Below the pieces are notes generated by a model. It saw only the letters and a program-made list of their open reading frames with translations, was not told where the DNA came from and did not search any database. This document shows, in pieces, positions 36,000-45,984 of a stretch of DNA of 64,000 bases (position 1 is its first letter; each line of letters opens with the position of its first letter). The DNA is from Craterostigma plantagineum. Lineage: Eukaryota; Streptophyta; Magnoliopsida; Lamiales; Linderniaceae. Where the stretch lies: NCBI GenBank assembly GCA_027422505.1, contig JAPQWV010000364.1:434001-498000 (forward strand), written 5' to 3'. Position numbers and translations under genes: made by a program.

Positions 36000-36860
36000 T
36001 CAACTTGAGGAGACACTTTGCAAAGATCTAGTATCATCAAATACAATATTCATTGACTCCTGAACAGATTTCATGCGCAAATTATATACACGGTAAGCAC
36101 GACTATTAGACGAATATCCTAGGAAAATGCATTTATCACTTTTCGAATCGAACTTGGTCAAATACTCACGATCATTTAGCATGTAACAAAACATCCAAAG
36201 ACATGAAAATATTTCACCGTAGGCTTTTTTCCATTCAACAGTTCATATGAGGTCTTTTTAGTACCATGCCTAAAGAAAACACGATTCGATATGTGACAAG
36301 CAGTATGCAACGCTTCAGCCCAAAAACGCTTAGAAACATTCTTAGAAAGTAACATAACACGAGCCATCTCTTGTAAAGTCATATTCTTCCTTTCGGCCAC
36401 CCCATTTTGTTGGGCGTCTTAGGAGATGAATACTCATGCACAATACCCTTCTTGTCACAAAATTCATCAAAGTACTGATTTTCAAATTCTGTACCATGAT
36501 CAGACCTTATACGAAAGATAGACGCACTGAAATTGTTCCTAATCATCGCACAAAACTTCTTAAAGAAATCGAAAGATTCTTATTTTTCCCTAAGAAAGAA
36601 AATCCATGCATATCTAGAAAAATCATCCACGAGCACATATGCGTATTTCCTACCATCTATGCTATCAACTTCCATAGGACCCATCAAATCCATTTGAATT
36701 AACTGAAAATAGTGAGCAGTTTTAAAATGTTGGGCAGCATGTTGATCATTATGGCTAACATGTACTTGCTTACCCTTCAAGCACGACTCACAAACACCCT
36801 TACCAAACTCCTTAAGCTTCGAATGCCTCTGATTGCATCATGCTTGATAAGTTGCTCCAA
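36000..36860 (-). pseudogene. Copia integrase, frame broken
   Basis: On the minus strand the zinc-binding end (CESCLKGKQVHVSH-type sequence near 36780) leads to the catalytic core: LIQMDLMGPMEV with the first acidic residue, YAYVLVDDFSRYAWIFFLREK with the second, and, in the next segments, AERKNMTLQEMARVML and FGCFVTC. Interruptions lie near 36580, 36400 and 36180. Confidence 0.85.
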
Positions 36861-36961
36861 GGTTCTGTAGTTGACGTGGCCTAGCTTGTAGTGCAATACG
36901 ATTACATCATCTTCGGCCTTAGAGAGTTGACACACGTCCTTCACATTGGATTTTTCGCCAA

Positions 36962-37693
36962 CTAGGTAGCAGTTGTCGCTTGATATTTACCTGCCATCAC
37001 TCGCACAGAATTGTTGTTAAAAACTTCACAACATTCCTTATTGAACCTTACCTCAAGGTCGTCGTCACAAAGTTGGCTTATACTTATCAGATTAGCAACG
37101 AGCCCGTCAATGTGAAGCACATTGCTTAGCTTAGGAAAGTCGGGCACGTTCAATCTGCCTCGGCCGAGTATCCGTCCTTTTGCACCACCTCCAAACGTAA
37201 CAGATCCACTGTTTAAGGGCTTGTAATCACTGAGATACTCCTTGGTACCCGTCATATGTCGGGAACACCCGCTATCGAAGTACCATGAACCTGTCACGTT
37301 AGCTCGCAAAGAGGTATACACAACAAGGCATTTAGGACCAGATTTCCCGACCCAAACTTTCCTAGACGACCCTACAGCATTTTGTTTACTAGAACTTGAA
37401 GGTGAGCCAGCCGAAGTTTCTCCAGACATTCCTTTCACCACCGATTTCTCAGTGTTGACCGGAATGTTGGACAACATTTCGGTTGACATTGATTTCTTTG
37501 CAGAAATCTCTCTCTTCAACCTCCAGCAAAACTGCTTTAGATGACCAGATTGCTTACAATGACTACAAATATATGAGCTATCTTTACTCTTAATGGGTGC
37601 ATGCTTGGAACTATTCCTAGGATTTTCAGGATTACTATCATCACCCGCGGCTTGAGCTTTAACAAAGACGATCTTAGGTCGATCACTAGTCAC
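36962..37693 (-). pseudogene. Copia gag-pol junction: zinc knuckle and aspartic protease
   Basis: The segment carries a CCHC knuckle (CSHCKQSGHLKQFC) and the protease site WYFDSGCSRHMTG near 37270, followed by a fold with GGGAKGRILGRG. It is open over 243 codons but is separated from gag and integrase by frame breaks. Confidence 0.85.
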
Positions 37694-39275
37694 GTTTTTG
37701 AGACATCACTAGCAGGCTGAGTATTATAACCTAGACCGTGTTTATCAAAGATACCTAGAGACAAAACCTCATCAAGGGAAGATTTACCCTTGTTCAATTT
37801 TGTAAAGGTCTTGTCGGCTTCATCAACTCGCTTTTGTAGCTTGTCTATCTCCTTGTCCTTTCGAGTTAGTACGGCTTCCATCTTGTTCATACCATCTACC
37901 AGGCTTTCAATCTGCTTTTTGTTCTTCTCATTCTCCTCAGTCAATACTTTCACAGCGGCCTTGAGTTGCTCGTTTTTCACCTTCTCAATTTCATATTGAG
38001 AGGACAGTAGCTTGAAGGCTTCGATCATCTGAACTTCATCGCTACAATCTGCATCATCAGAACTTAAAAACCATCAAAATAGTTTGAATCATCGTAATAA
38101 AAAATAATATGTTTTGCAGATGTTGAGTCAGATGTTGGCTCAACATCTGTTACCGCAGTGAAGCCAATTTGATGATCTTCTTCGTCTTCGTCATCTGAGA
38201 AGGACTGGATTATCACTGATGATTGCTGGATCACCATTTGGTTAGAATCTTCATCTTCATCGTCAGATAGTTCCACCCAAAGCGATTTTCCACGTCTACG
38301 AAGTGTGTTCGCACATTCATTGGCATAGTGTCCCCATCCTTGACATTCATAGCATCTGACTGAGTCATAGTCGACGTTCTTCTTCTTTCCATCTGGCTTC
38401 CCAACTGGCTTGCGCTTAGAGAACAGAGGAGCAGAAGATGCTTCACCTTTGACGTTCTGGCCCTTTCTGAATGTTGGGCCAACAATGCACAACATTCTTC
38501 TTCTTGAAGAACTTTGCAAATTTCTTCACTAGCATGGCCATATCCTCCTCATTGTTGGGGTCCACAATAGTTGGTTCCATGGATGGCTGACTAACCAGGG
38601 CAAGGCTTTTTCCACGTGAAGCCCTTTTTTGTACCTCGAGGTTGGTCTCGAAGTTCTTGAGAACATTCATCAACGTATTGAACTCCATAGTCCCAAGTTG
38701 TGAGCTTCCTCGATCGCTGATACCTTCACATTAAATTTTTCAGTTAGTGTACGAATAGCTTTGGAATTTAGTACCTTATTGGCGATCGGCTCTCCAAGGC
38801 TGGCGCACTCGCTGGCAATTGTCAAGAGCTTCCCAAAGTACGTATTTATATCTTCATCTTCCTTCATCCGTATGTTCTCAAACTGATTTAGAAGGAGGCG
38901 TAGTTTGGTTTCTCTAACACTTGCGTCGCCTTCGCAGTACCTCTGAAGTAAGTCCCACGCGTTCTTTGCCATTGTACAACTCTAGATGATCTTGAACATA
39001 AAGATGTCCACAGTTGAGAAGATGGCGTTAAGAGCCTTGTCATTGAATTCTGCCGCAGTTCGTTCTGGCACTGTCCACTCTTCACTCGGCTTGTCATAGA
39101 CTTCTCCATCAGCATCCGGGGCTGTCCTCGGTGGGGTATATCCATTGAGTACTGGTTCCCACGCTCCCACATCGATGGACTTGATACATTGACGAACTCA
39201 CACCTTCCAATATGCGTAATATGTGCCGTCTAACACAGGGACTTTTCCGACGTTATTAGAGCTCATAATATCCAT
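37694..39275 (-). pseudogene. Copia gag, several frame breaks
   Basis: A start (MDIMSSNN) lies at 39275, 38 bases from the primer-binding site. An in-frame TGA at 39200-39198 and changes of frame near 38980, 38680 and 38510 interrupt the gene. Recognisable are the capsid region (MAKNAWDLLQRYC, LRLLLNQFENIRM), a CCHC zinc knuckle (CYECQGWGHYANEC) near 38350, and a coiled coil (EKVKNEQLKAAVKVLTEENE) in 38028-37690. Gag packages the element RNA. Confidence 0.82.
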
Positions 39276-39313
39276 TATAGAAGATCTTTAGCGCTTAGTA
39301 GTGTCAAGCGTAG

Positions 39314-39325
39314 GCTCTGATACCA
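39314..39325 (-). other. Primer-binding site of nested Copia element
   Basis: TGGTATCAGAGC on the minus strand, complementary to the 3' end of initiator Met tRNA, three bases inside the 5' LTR. Confidence 0.92.
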
Positions 39326-39328
39326 CTT

Positions 39329-40142
39329 TGAAGGGGGTCCCGTACAAAATGGATGTAAAAAAACACTTAAGTTGTAAACTGATGTTGGACGTGATGTTGG
39401 ACTAACACTCACACTCACTTAGAAACGCACAGCGGAAATGATAATAACTTAGTGATAAAAACGAAATGAACACGAGAGATGATTTTATATAGCAAGTCAA
39501 ATAACTTGCTGCGTACCTCAAGAGGCAAAAATCCACTATAAAGATGGATTACAAACTATCAAAAAGGATAGTCAAAAACTACGTCTAGCACAACCTACGA
39601 ACCGAAATGATTCAGCAAACTAAAAGATCTCTCAACCTTTTAAACGCTAGACTTCAAAAGAAAAACTCTCTTAAGAATAAACTCGCTCAAAGGCTCTGAT
39701 TTTCGCTCGTTGTAAGTTCCGTACTTCAAACGGTTAAGTGCTTCGCCTTATATATGTCTTCGACTTCTAAAGCACTTCACCAACGACTTGGTAACTTCCC
39801 TCAACGTCCACTAACGTCCACTAAGTGATTTTGGACAGTTAGTGACCGTTGGCAGTCGACTTGGTCAGCTCCAAAAGCTCGGTCTTCACTTGAGCTCCAA
39901 GTCGCCTATTTTTAGTAAGCTCCTTTCCTATTTTTGCTCTAGCTCATCCACACTCTTTCCACACGGTTTGATCCATTCCAGCTCTTATTCATAACCTGCA
40001 CAATACTAGAAAAATACCACGTCATTAATAAAATAGGTTTTGGGCATGAAAGATAAAACTGAGAAAGGGAACATTCTCGGCCAACAAATATTGACTCGAA
40101 TGTTACCCCAACATTGCCAATGCTGAATGCTCAACATTAACA
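39329..40142 (-). repeat. 5' LTR of nested Copia element
   Basis: 814 bp. It is longer than the 3' LTR mainly because of a 10-base tandem duplication (CTAACGTCCA at about 39810) and a six-base insertion near 39440. Confidence 0.93.
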
Positions 40143-40382
40143 CAGCTGAAAATGAGTAACACATCAGCAAGATCACGGTTTGAGAAGAGCAAATATTTAG
40201 AGATTACGTTTTTAGTTGTCGTGTACACAAACACATTCGTGTGGGCTGTAGCATGTTACTTGATGTCACATTGATAATAATAATAAAAAAACTTATCTTT
40301 CTTTCCCCAGACGACGTTTCTTCATTTAATACTGCAACCACAGATATTGTAACGGTAGCCATCGAACAAATCGTCTTACGAT

Positions 40383-40853
40383 TGTTGGTTTCGGTAGTGT
40401 CGGCGGGTCGATGGCTAAATCCTGACTTAATATGTGCATGAGTTATATTAGGGTGAAGTCGAGGCACGTACTACGTACGCTTTCCGTAAGACGATATCGC
40501 CCCGATATTACGTGCTCATTCGGGTTACGGCGATTGTCCCCAAGATACGACTTCTAAAAACTTCGGAATCGCAGCACAACGACTCGACAAAGCTATCCGG
40601 CGAACTACTCGAAACTCGAGAACTTCCTTACGCTTATGATATAATTCTAGCATGCTTCTAAATACGACATGATTCGATCTATTTTTTTCCCATGTTGTGG
40701 GGGAACCTGTATATAGATGTAGGAACATTATCAAAGGGTATAAGTCCAAAGGATACCTATTCTGGATGTATCTCTTAACAGGAGAGACACCCCTTTTAGA
40801 GACTGCACCCTTTTCAATTGTACCTCCAATTAATTCATTCAAAATTTCAAACA
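40383..40853 (-). repeat. 5' LTR of the old Copia element
   Basis: About 471 bp, direct partner of 25622-26105. The adjacent primer-binding site is missing. Confidence 0.8.
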
Positions 40854-42091
40854 AACAATCAATAAGGTTGGATTTCTTGAAGTGTTTGTTCTTTTGAATA
40901 GTGACAAATTTGAAATCATTGATCTCATACTATATTCCCTCTTCCCTTACGGACTCATTCGAAGATCACTGTAATTATCATCGTCTTTGAAAGCCCAAGT
41001 TTTCGGATAGATACCCATTGAAAAACCCGCCTAAATTAGCCCGACCCGATAGGTTTTCCACGGACTACTCAAGAATCAAGATTCCTTTCTGCAGATGCCA
41101 TTTGCCGACCCGACCCGACCCGTAATGGCCCGGCCCGTACATCAGTTATAACGCAAGTTTAATTTAAATACATTTATTCGTTCATAGCATTTTCCTTCAA
41201 CGCTTTGGGCCAAAACAGCTCGGCATATATTTATAGTAATTGTATGATTTAATGTCAAACGTATCGCATAACGATATAATCATTAAATATGATCATTCCC
41301 ACAGACACATTATACTACTCTATTTAATCTACTCAATTTCTTTTTTGGAAATACTATAATAAATAAAATAGATTATACAAAGAAAATAGAAAATACTTGG
41401 TTACTTTTATCCCCTATTCTCCCTCATAGTACTTGCGCAAAGACGACGAAGAATAAACTTCGGATCATCGAAGAAACATTCGTAATATTATCATAAAAGC
41501 ATAACATTAAAGATTATATTTTTATATAATCTATCAGCTGAGCTTAGTCAAGTAAACCATTTCCTATGGAAACACTTTTGCGTTCATGCACATATGAATC
41601 GGAAAAGGGTATTATACTCTTTCTTTTGAGGGTTTATCTCAGCTCAGCACATAGGATTGAATCAGTTGAATAGTCAATGATGGCGAATATCAGGAATAGG
41701 TCTTGAGGCTGTTTTGTTGCCTTGTTTTGAGGTGATTTGAGAATTTTTGTGTGCGGAAAAAACCACGTCTTACGATCAAATGTTTCGTTCAGTCAATCGA
41801 ACGCAGTTGAGTCTTCTTTATTTGGGTTTTTACTTGAATGGGGTTTACGTAATTCTTTCGATTTTTTCCATTTCAGATTTATGTCGACTTGCATTTGCAT
41901 GTTTATATGAATCATGGTTTAGGTGATTCAATTGCTGAGACTAGTCGAGTGACGTTCTGAAGTTTTTTATCAATTGGTGATTTCTTTTTAGATGATGCTG
42001 TCGAGTTTCTGGGCTCCTCTAATTGAAGTTTGAAGTAGGGTTTATCATCGTCATCATCACAGTATTTAGGGCTTTTTTTATTGTTGAAATC
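40854..42091. other. Kinase gene promoter and leader
   Basis: No coding region is seen. A short run of CCCGACCCG units lies at 41100-41135. The last few hundred bases are probably the kinase 5' UTR, possibly with an intron. Confidence 0.45.
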
Positions 42092-44737
42092 ATGGGCGGA
42101 ATCTGTGGTAAGCCCTCCTCAGCAATCGAAGAGAGTGAGGAGAACACAAAGCAGAGACAGCTCTCTAAAAAGGCAAATGAACTGCATGAAGCTCGGGCAA
42201 TTTCTTCGAAGAGACATGAGAATATAGGCCTGAGAAAAAGGTCTCAGAATGGCGATAATAGAATTGGGCCAATCGATAGGAAACTAAGCTGTTCAAGAAA
42301 GGTTATGGATGATCATTATGAAGGTGATAGAGAAATGAAGCGTTCTGAATCTGTAAATAATTTTCCCGGGATTGGACGTGTTACAAACTCTGTACAAGGA
42401 GAACAAATCTCGGCTGGTTGGCCCATGTGGCTTGTTAACGCGGGAGGCGAAGCTATAAAAGGATGGATTCCTAGGAAAGCCGATTCTTTTCTGATGCTCA
42501 ATAAGGTATTGCTTTATTTGATCGACAGCGTAATTCGTGAAACATTTATTTGTTTGTTGCCTTTTTTCGTTTTGCTTGCCTATTTTTTGCTTAGAAGGAT
42601 TGGGCTATTGTGCTGCTGATTATCTCAGATTGGCCAAGGCACTTACAGTATCGTGTTTAAGGGCCGAGATCTAACAAACAACAAAATCGTCGCCCTGAAA
42701 AACGTACGATTCGACAGCAGGAATCCCGAGAGTGTCAAATTCATGGCAAGGGAAATTCTCCTCCTTCGAAGGCTCGATCATCCCAACATAATCAAGCTCG
42801 AGGGATTGATTGCTTCTAGAAGGTCTTCAAGCTTGTCCCTAATTTTCGAGTACATGGAACACGACCTCACTGGCCTAACATCATTGCTTAGAGACAAATT
42901 CACAGAACCTCAGGTGACTACTTCGCTCATTTCGAATCTTTCCTACGCTTATTCTTCTTGTTAAACTCAACATCCTTTAATTATGTGCGCAGATAAAGTG
43001 CTATATGAAGCAGCTGCTTAGCGGGCTCGAACATTGCCATAGCCATGGAGTCCTCCACCGTGACATAAAGGGTTCGAATCTTCTGATCAACGATGATGGT
43101 ATCTTAAAGATTGCTGATTTTGGCTTGGCCAATTATTTCGATAGTAGTAATGGGCGAGGCGCTAAACTAACCAGCCGAGTTGTGACACTGTGGTATAGAC
43201 CGCCCGAGCTTTTGCTGGGCGTTACTCAGTATGGAGCTGCGGTGGATTTGTGGAGCGCGGGCTGTGTTCTTGGCGAGCTTTACAGTGGAAAACCAATCAT
43301 GGCCGGTAAAACGGAGGTATATAGAGTGCTATGTTTTGACTTTAACATTTGTGAGGAACGATTCTGTTTGCACAGTGTTTTTGCTTACGGTGTTTTATTC
43401 TTAACAAGATTGCGCAAGTGCATATGATATTCAAGCTCTGTGGCTATCCATCTGACGATTTTTGGAGGAAAATGGAGCTGAACTCTTCGGGTTTCGAGAA
43501 ATTACGTCCATATAGACGGAGAATCGCTGATGTGTTCAAGGATGTTCCTGACGTTGCGATACGGTTAATGGAAGTTTTGCTTTCGATTGACCCTGTTTGT
43601 CGTGGGACTGCTGCTACTGCACTTAAGCATGAGGTGAGAGATCTTTATTGCTCTCTCTCTCTCTCTCTCTCTCTCAATAAGGTTGTTGTGGCTGTGCTCA
43701 ACATTTTTTCTTAGACAGTTCTTCACGACAGAGCCAGTTGCTTGTGATCCATCGAGCTTCCCTAAATACCTTCCGAATAAGGAGACTGATGCAAAATTAA
43801 GAGAAGAGCAAGCCAAAAGGTGCGCATATTTAAAAGCTGTCGCCTTTCATCTTAAAGCTACGAGTTTTTGCACGATTCTTTGTTAATTACGTCTACAGGC
43901 AAAGATCTTCGGTAGTTGCAGCGCATCAAAATGACTCGATACGTCTAATGCATGTATGCTAATTTTATTTGTTTAATTGCGATTGAGGGGTGTGTAATTC
44001 TGGGGGGTAACTCCTTTCATTTTTTTGTGTTTTTTGCTTAACTTGTGGTTCCATGTAATTTGATTATGCAGAGGAGGCAGAGTTGCAGGGATCATAATGA
44101 AGAATCGGCATCTGATTTAACAGAATCAATGAAAGATCGTCAACCAAATCCTTGGGAGAGAATTTACAAATCGGGCCCACTTGTCGCGGGGGCTGGGAGG
44201 AAGAACCCTAATCTCGGAAACATCAGCAAGCGAAGTGACTTGTCGATCTTTTCAGATTTGCCATCACAAGTCGATACTTTACATAGTCGAACTCATAAGT
44301 TATCAGAATTGCATGGCGTTTCCTCAAGAAATCATTGCCAGAATCAGCATGGAAGAGTTAGCATGAATGATCGTACTGTGGTAAGAAAAAGATTACATTT
44401 TTACGTCGGAAGGAGTTCTTACAATGTGCACGCTGAAATACCGAAATATTAATATGGGCCTCATTCTTTTCACCCGTTTAGAACATCCCAGATTTTCGCT
44501 TTCCCCATTACCATAAGCAGTTCTGTTTTCTTTTGTTCCCTTTGTTGTTTAAAGGTTGGAGGGAATAGAAGAGATGGGCAAATTCAATTTTCGGGCCCAC
44601 TGCTTGCGCCGTCTTCTAACATCGAACAGTTTCTGAAAGAACACGATCGAAGGATCCAAGAAGTCGGACGACGACTTAGGAAGGATTACACGAGATCACC
44701 AGGTAGGATTAGGCCTCGGGATTTTAGTAACACTTGA
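42092..44737 (+). CDS. CDK-like Ser/Thr kinase, plant At1g54610 type
   Basis: Eight exons: 42092-42505, 42629-42913, 42993-43316, 43409-43633, 43719-43819, 43899-43953, 44072-44380 and 44555-44737; all phases fit, giving 631 aa. The N-terminus MGGICGKPSS fits N-myristoylation, and a basic region precedes the kinase. Kinase marks: IGQGTYSIVFKG, VALKNVRF (ATP lysine), the MAREILLLRRLDHPNI helix in the PSTAIRE position, HRDIKGSN (catalytic), ADFGLA (magnesium) and VVTLWYRPPELLLG (activation/P+1 loop). PYRRRIADVFKDVP and FFTTEP near the end are typical of this plant CDK-like group. Residues after about 480 are polar and family-variable. All catalytic residues are present. Substrates are unknown. 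Confidence 0.93.
43651..43675 (+). repeat. (CT)n microsatellite in kinase intron 4
   Basis: About 12 CT units lie shortly after the donor at 43634 and 40 or more bases from the acceptor, in an 85-bp intron. Confidence 0.85.
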
Positions 44738-44848
44738 CCTTCGAAATCGACTCTCATCTTTCCAGCAAGAATATGGATTAAGAGTATATAGGGAGATTAT
44801 GGTAGGTAGTTGTTTAGAGAGGAACAAGTCTGTGCATATGTTATTTAC

Positions 44849-45077
44849 ATAGTACGTTCGGCACACCCTAAATGTGTGCAATAAATTAAAATTATTAGTG
44901 GGTGATTTTAGTAAGTGATATAATAAACATAGAATGATGTGGTTATTATGGGGTTAAGAGCACATGATTAATAAGTTTTTTTAAATAGTAACTAATGTAA
45001 AAAAAATCGATTGGTTAATTGGTACACCAATTTACATTTTTTATTCATCCTAGTCTCTTTATAAAATATAGTATAGA
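44849..45077 (-). mobile_element. Small non-autonomous Helitron downstream of the kinase gene
   Basis: On the minus strand it starts TCTATACTATATTTTATAAAG (20 bases shown from 45077: TCTATACTATATTTTATAAA) after an A, and ends with hairpin GCACACATTTAGGGTGTGC (44879-44861), then CGAACGTA and CTAT. The last base differs from the usual CTAG. It is 229 bp, of the same design as those near 8 kb, and lies about 110 bases after the kinase stop, probably in its 3' UTR. Confidence 0.68.
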
Positions 45078-45984
45078 TGGTAATGTAAGGAATTTCAGGA
45101 ATGGTACGGCAAGGAATTTGATGTCTCTTGCTGTTTTTTTTGTAGAAGCGTTTCAAATTCACTTGAGATCTTGACTATTTGACAATTGAGTATCATTTCG
45201 GGTTTTTTCGCATTCTCGTAATGTGTAACGCAATTTATGATTGGAGTTCAACGATGATAGTATTTATTTTGATTACATACATTAGAATTCAGTGTCAGAA
45301 CCAGACCAATTTGATAGTTTTTAGGTAAAACTAAGCTTCAGGCCTATTTTCGAAAGTTTCCTTAGGATTAAGGACTTAAATAGTTTCAAGTTAGACTGAA
45401 GGACCCATATTATGTTTGCCTTAGAGTTAAGGACCAATTTGAGATGAAAAGACTCATTTGTCCTTTACTCTTTACGAAAATTGCATATATTGCCATCATC
45501 TTCTCCATTGAATCAAACCCGCGTTGAAGCAAAAAAAAATCTGAGAGTTGGCTCAATCTCGTCGTCAAAGATCAAATAAGGTATAATCGACCTTAATTTT
45601 TCATGGGACCTCATAACCAACGAAATTTTCGATGTTTATAATGGAATAATGCTTCAAACTCCATTCCAAAATCTTGCTTAAAAACAGGTGAAATTTCCAC
45701 TTAATGGCCGAATAAGTTGGATTCGACTCAACTTATACATGAGGTTTCGTAATCGACGAGAATTATTGATGTTAATCACGGTTAATGACACGCGCGCTAA
45801 GATTTAAATGTTTTTTATTTTTGTAACACATCACACTACTTGGGTAATACTTTCTGCAACTTATATAACACTTTTTTATTTTCTGGTATAACTCTTCCTG
45901 CAAAGTGTATAACACATGTATTCTAATTTAAAACATATGTTGTCACGAACATAACAAACAATAGTGAAAAACAAACAATTCTTT

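Larger units (their letters stand above)
29810..40142 (-). mobile_element. Nested Copia retrotransposon, probable SIRE/Maximus lineage
   Basis: All structural parts are visible on the minus strand: 5' LTR 40142-39329, primer-binding site complementary to initiator Met tRNA (TGGTATCAGAGC, 39325-39314), gag, protease, integrase, reverse transcriptase and RNase H, a further ORF region, polypurine tract AAAAGGGGGAGAT, and 3' LTR 30602-29810. CAGCT at 29805-29809 and 40143-40147 is the 5-bp target duplication. Gene order with integrase before reverse transcriptase is Copia. Size (10.3 kb) and the extra ORF after pol fit the SIRE lineage. The LTRs differ by roughly 11 substitutions and some short indels, so insertion was recent, yet every coding part has frame breaks. 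Confidence 0.9.
25622..40853 (-). mobile_element. Old Copia LTR element, largely deleted, host of nested insertions
   Basis: Two direct repeats of about 480 bp flank the block: 25622-26105 and 40383-40853. They begin TGTTGGTTTCGG; the left one ends CCAACA and the right one TTTCAAACA. Just inside the left LTR, ATCCCCCACAT reads on the minus strand as a polypurine tract (ATGTGGGGGAT), so the element runs leftwards. Only a fragment of RNase H is recognisable, and no primer-binding site is left at the right LTR. Without insertions it would have less than 3 kb of interior. Flanks AACAT and AACAA are close to a 5-bp duplication. Confidence 0.78.

Noticed and set aside
37242..37544. Plus-strand open frame in the Copia protease region
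   Set aside because: Antisense to a clear protease/zinc-knuckle segment.
42023..42091. Longer N-terminus for the kinase
   Set aside because: It would start at a non-ATG codon; the ATG at 42092 gives the family-typical myristoylation start.
43005..43427. Kinase exon read through into its intron
   Set aside because: A good donor at 43317 and the in-frame next exon at 43409 show that the extra residues are intron.
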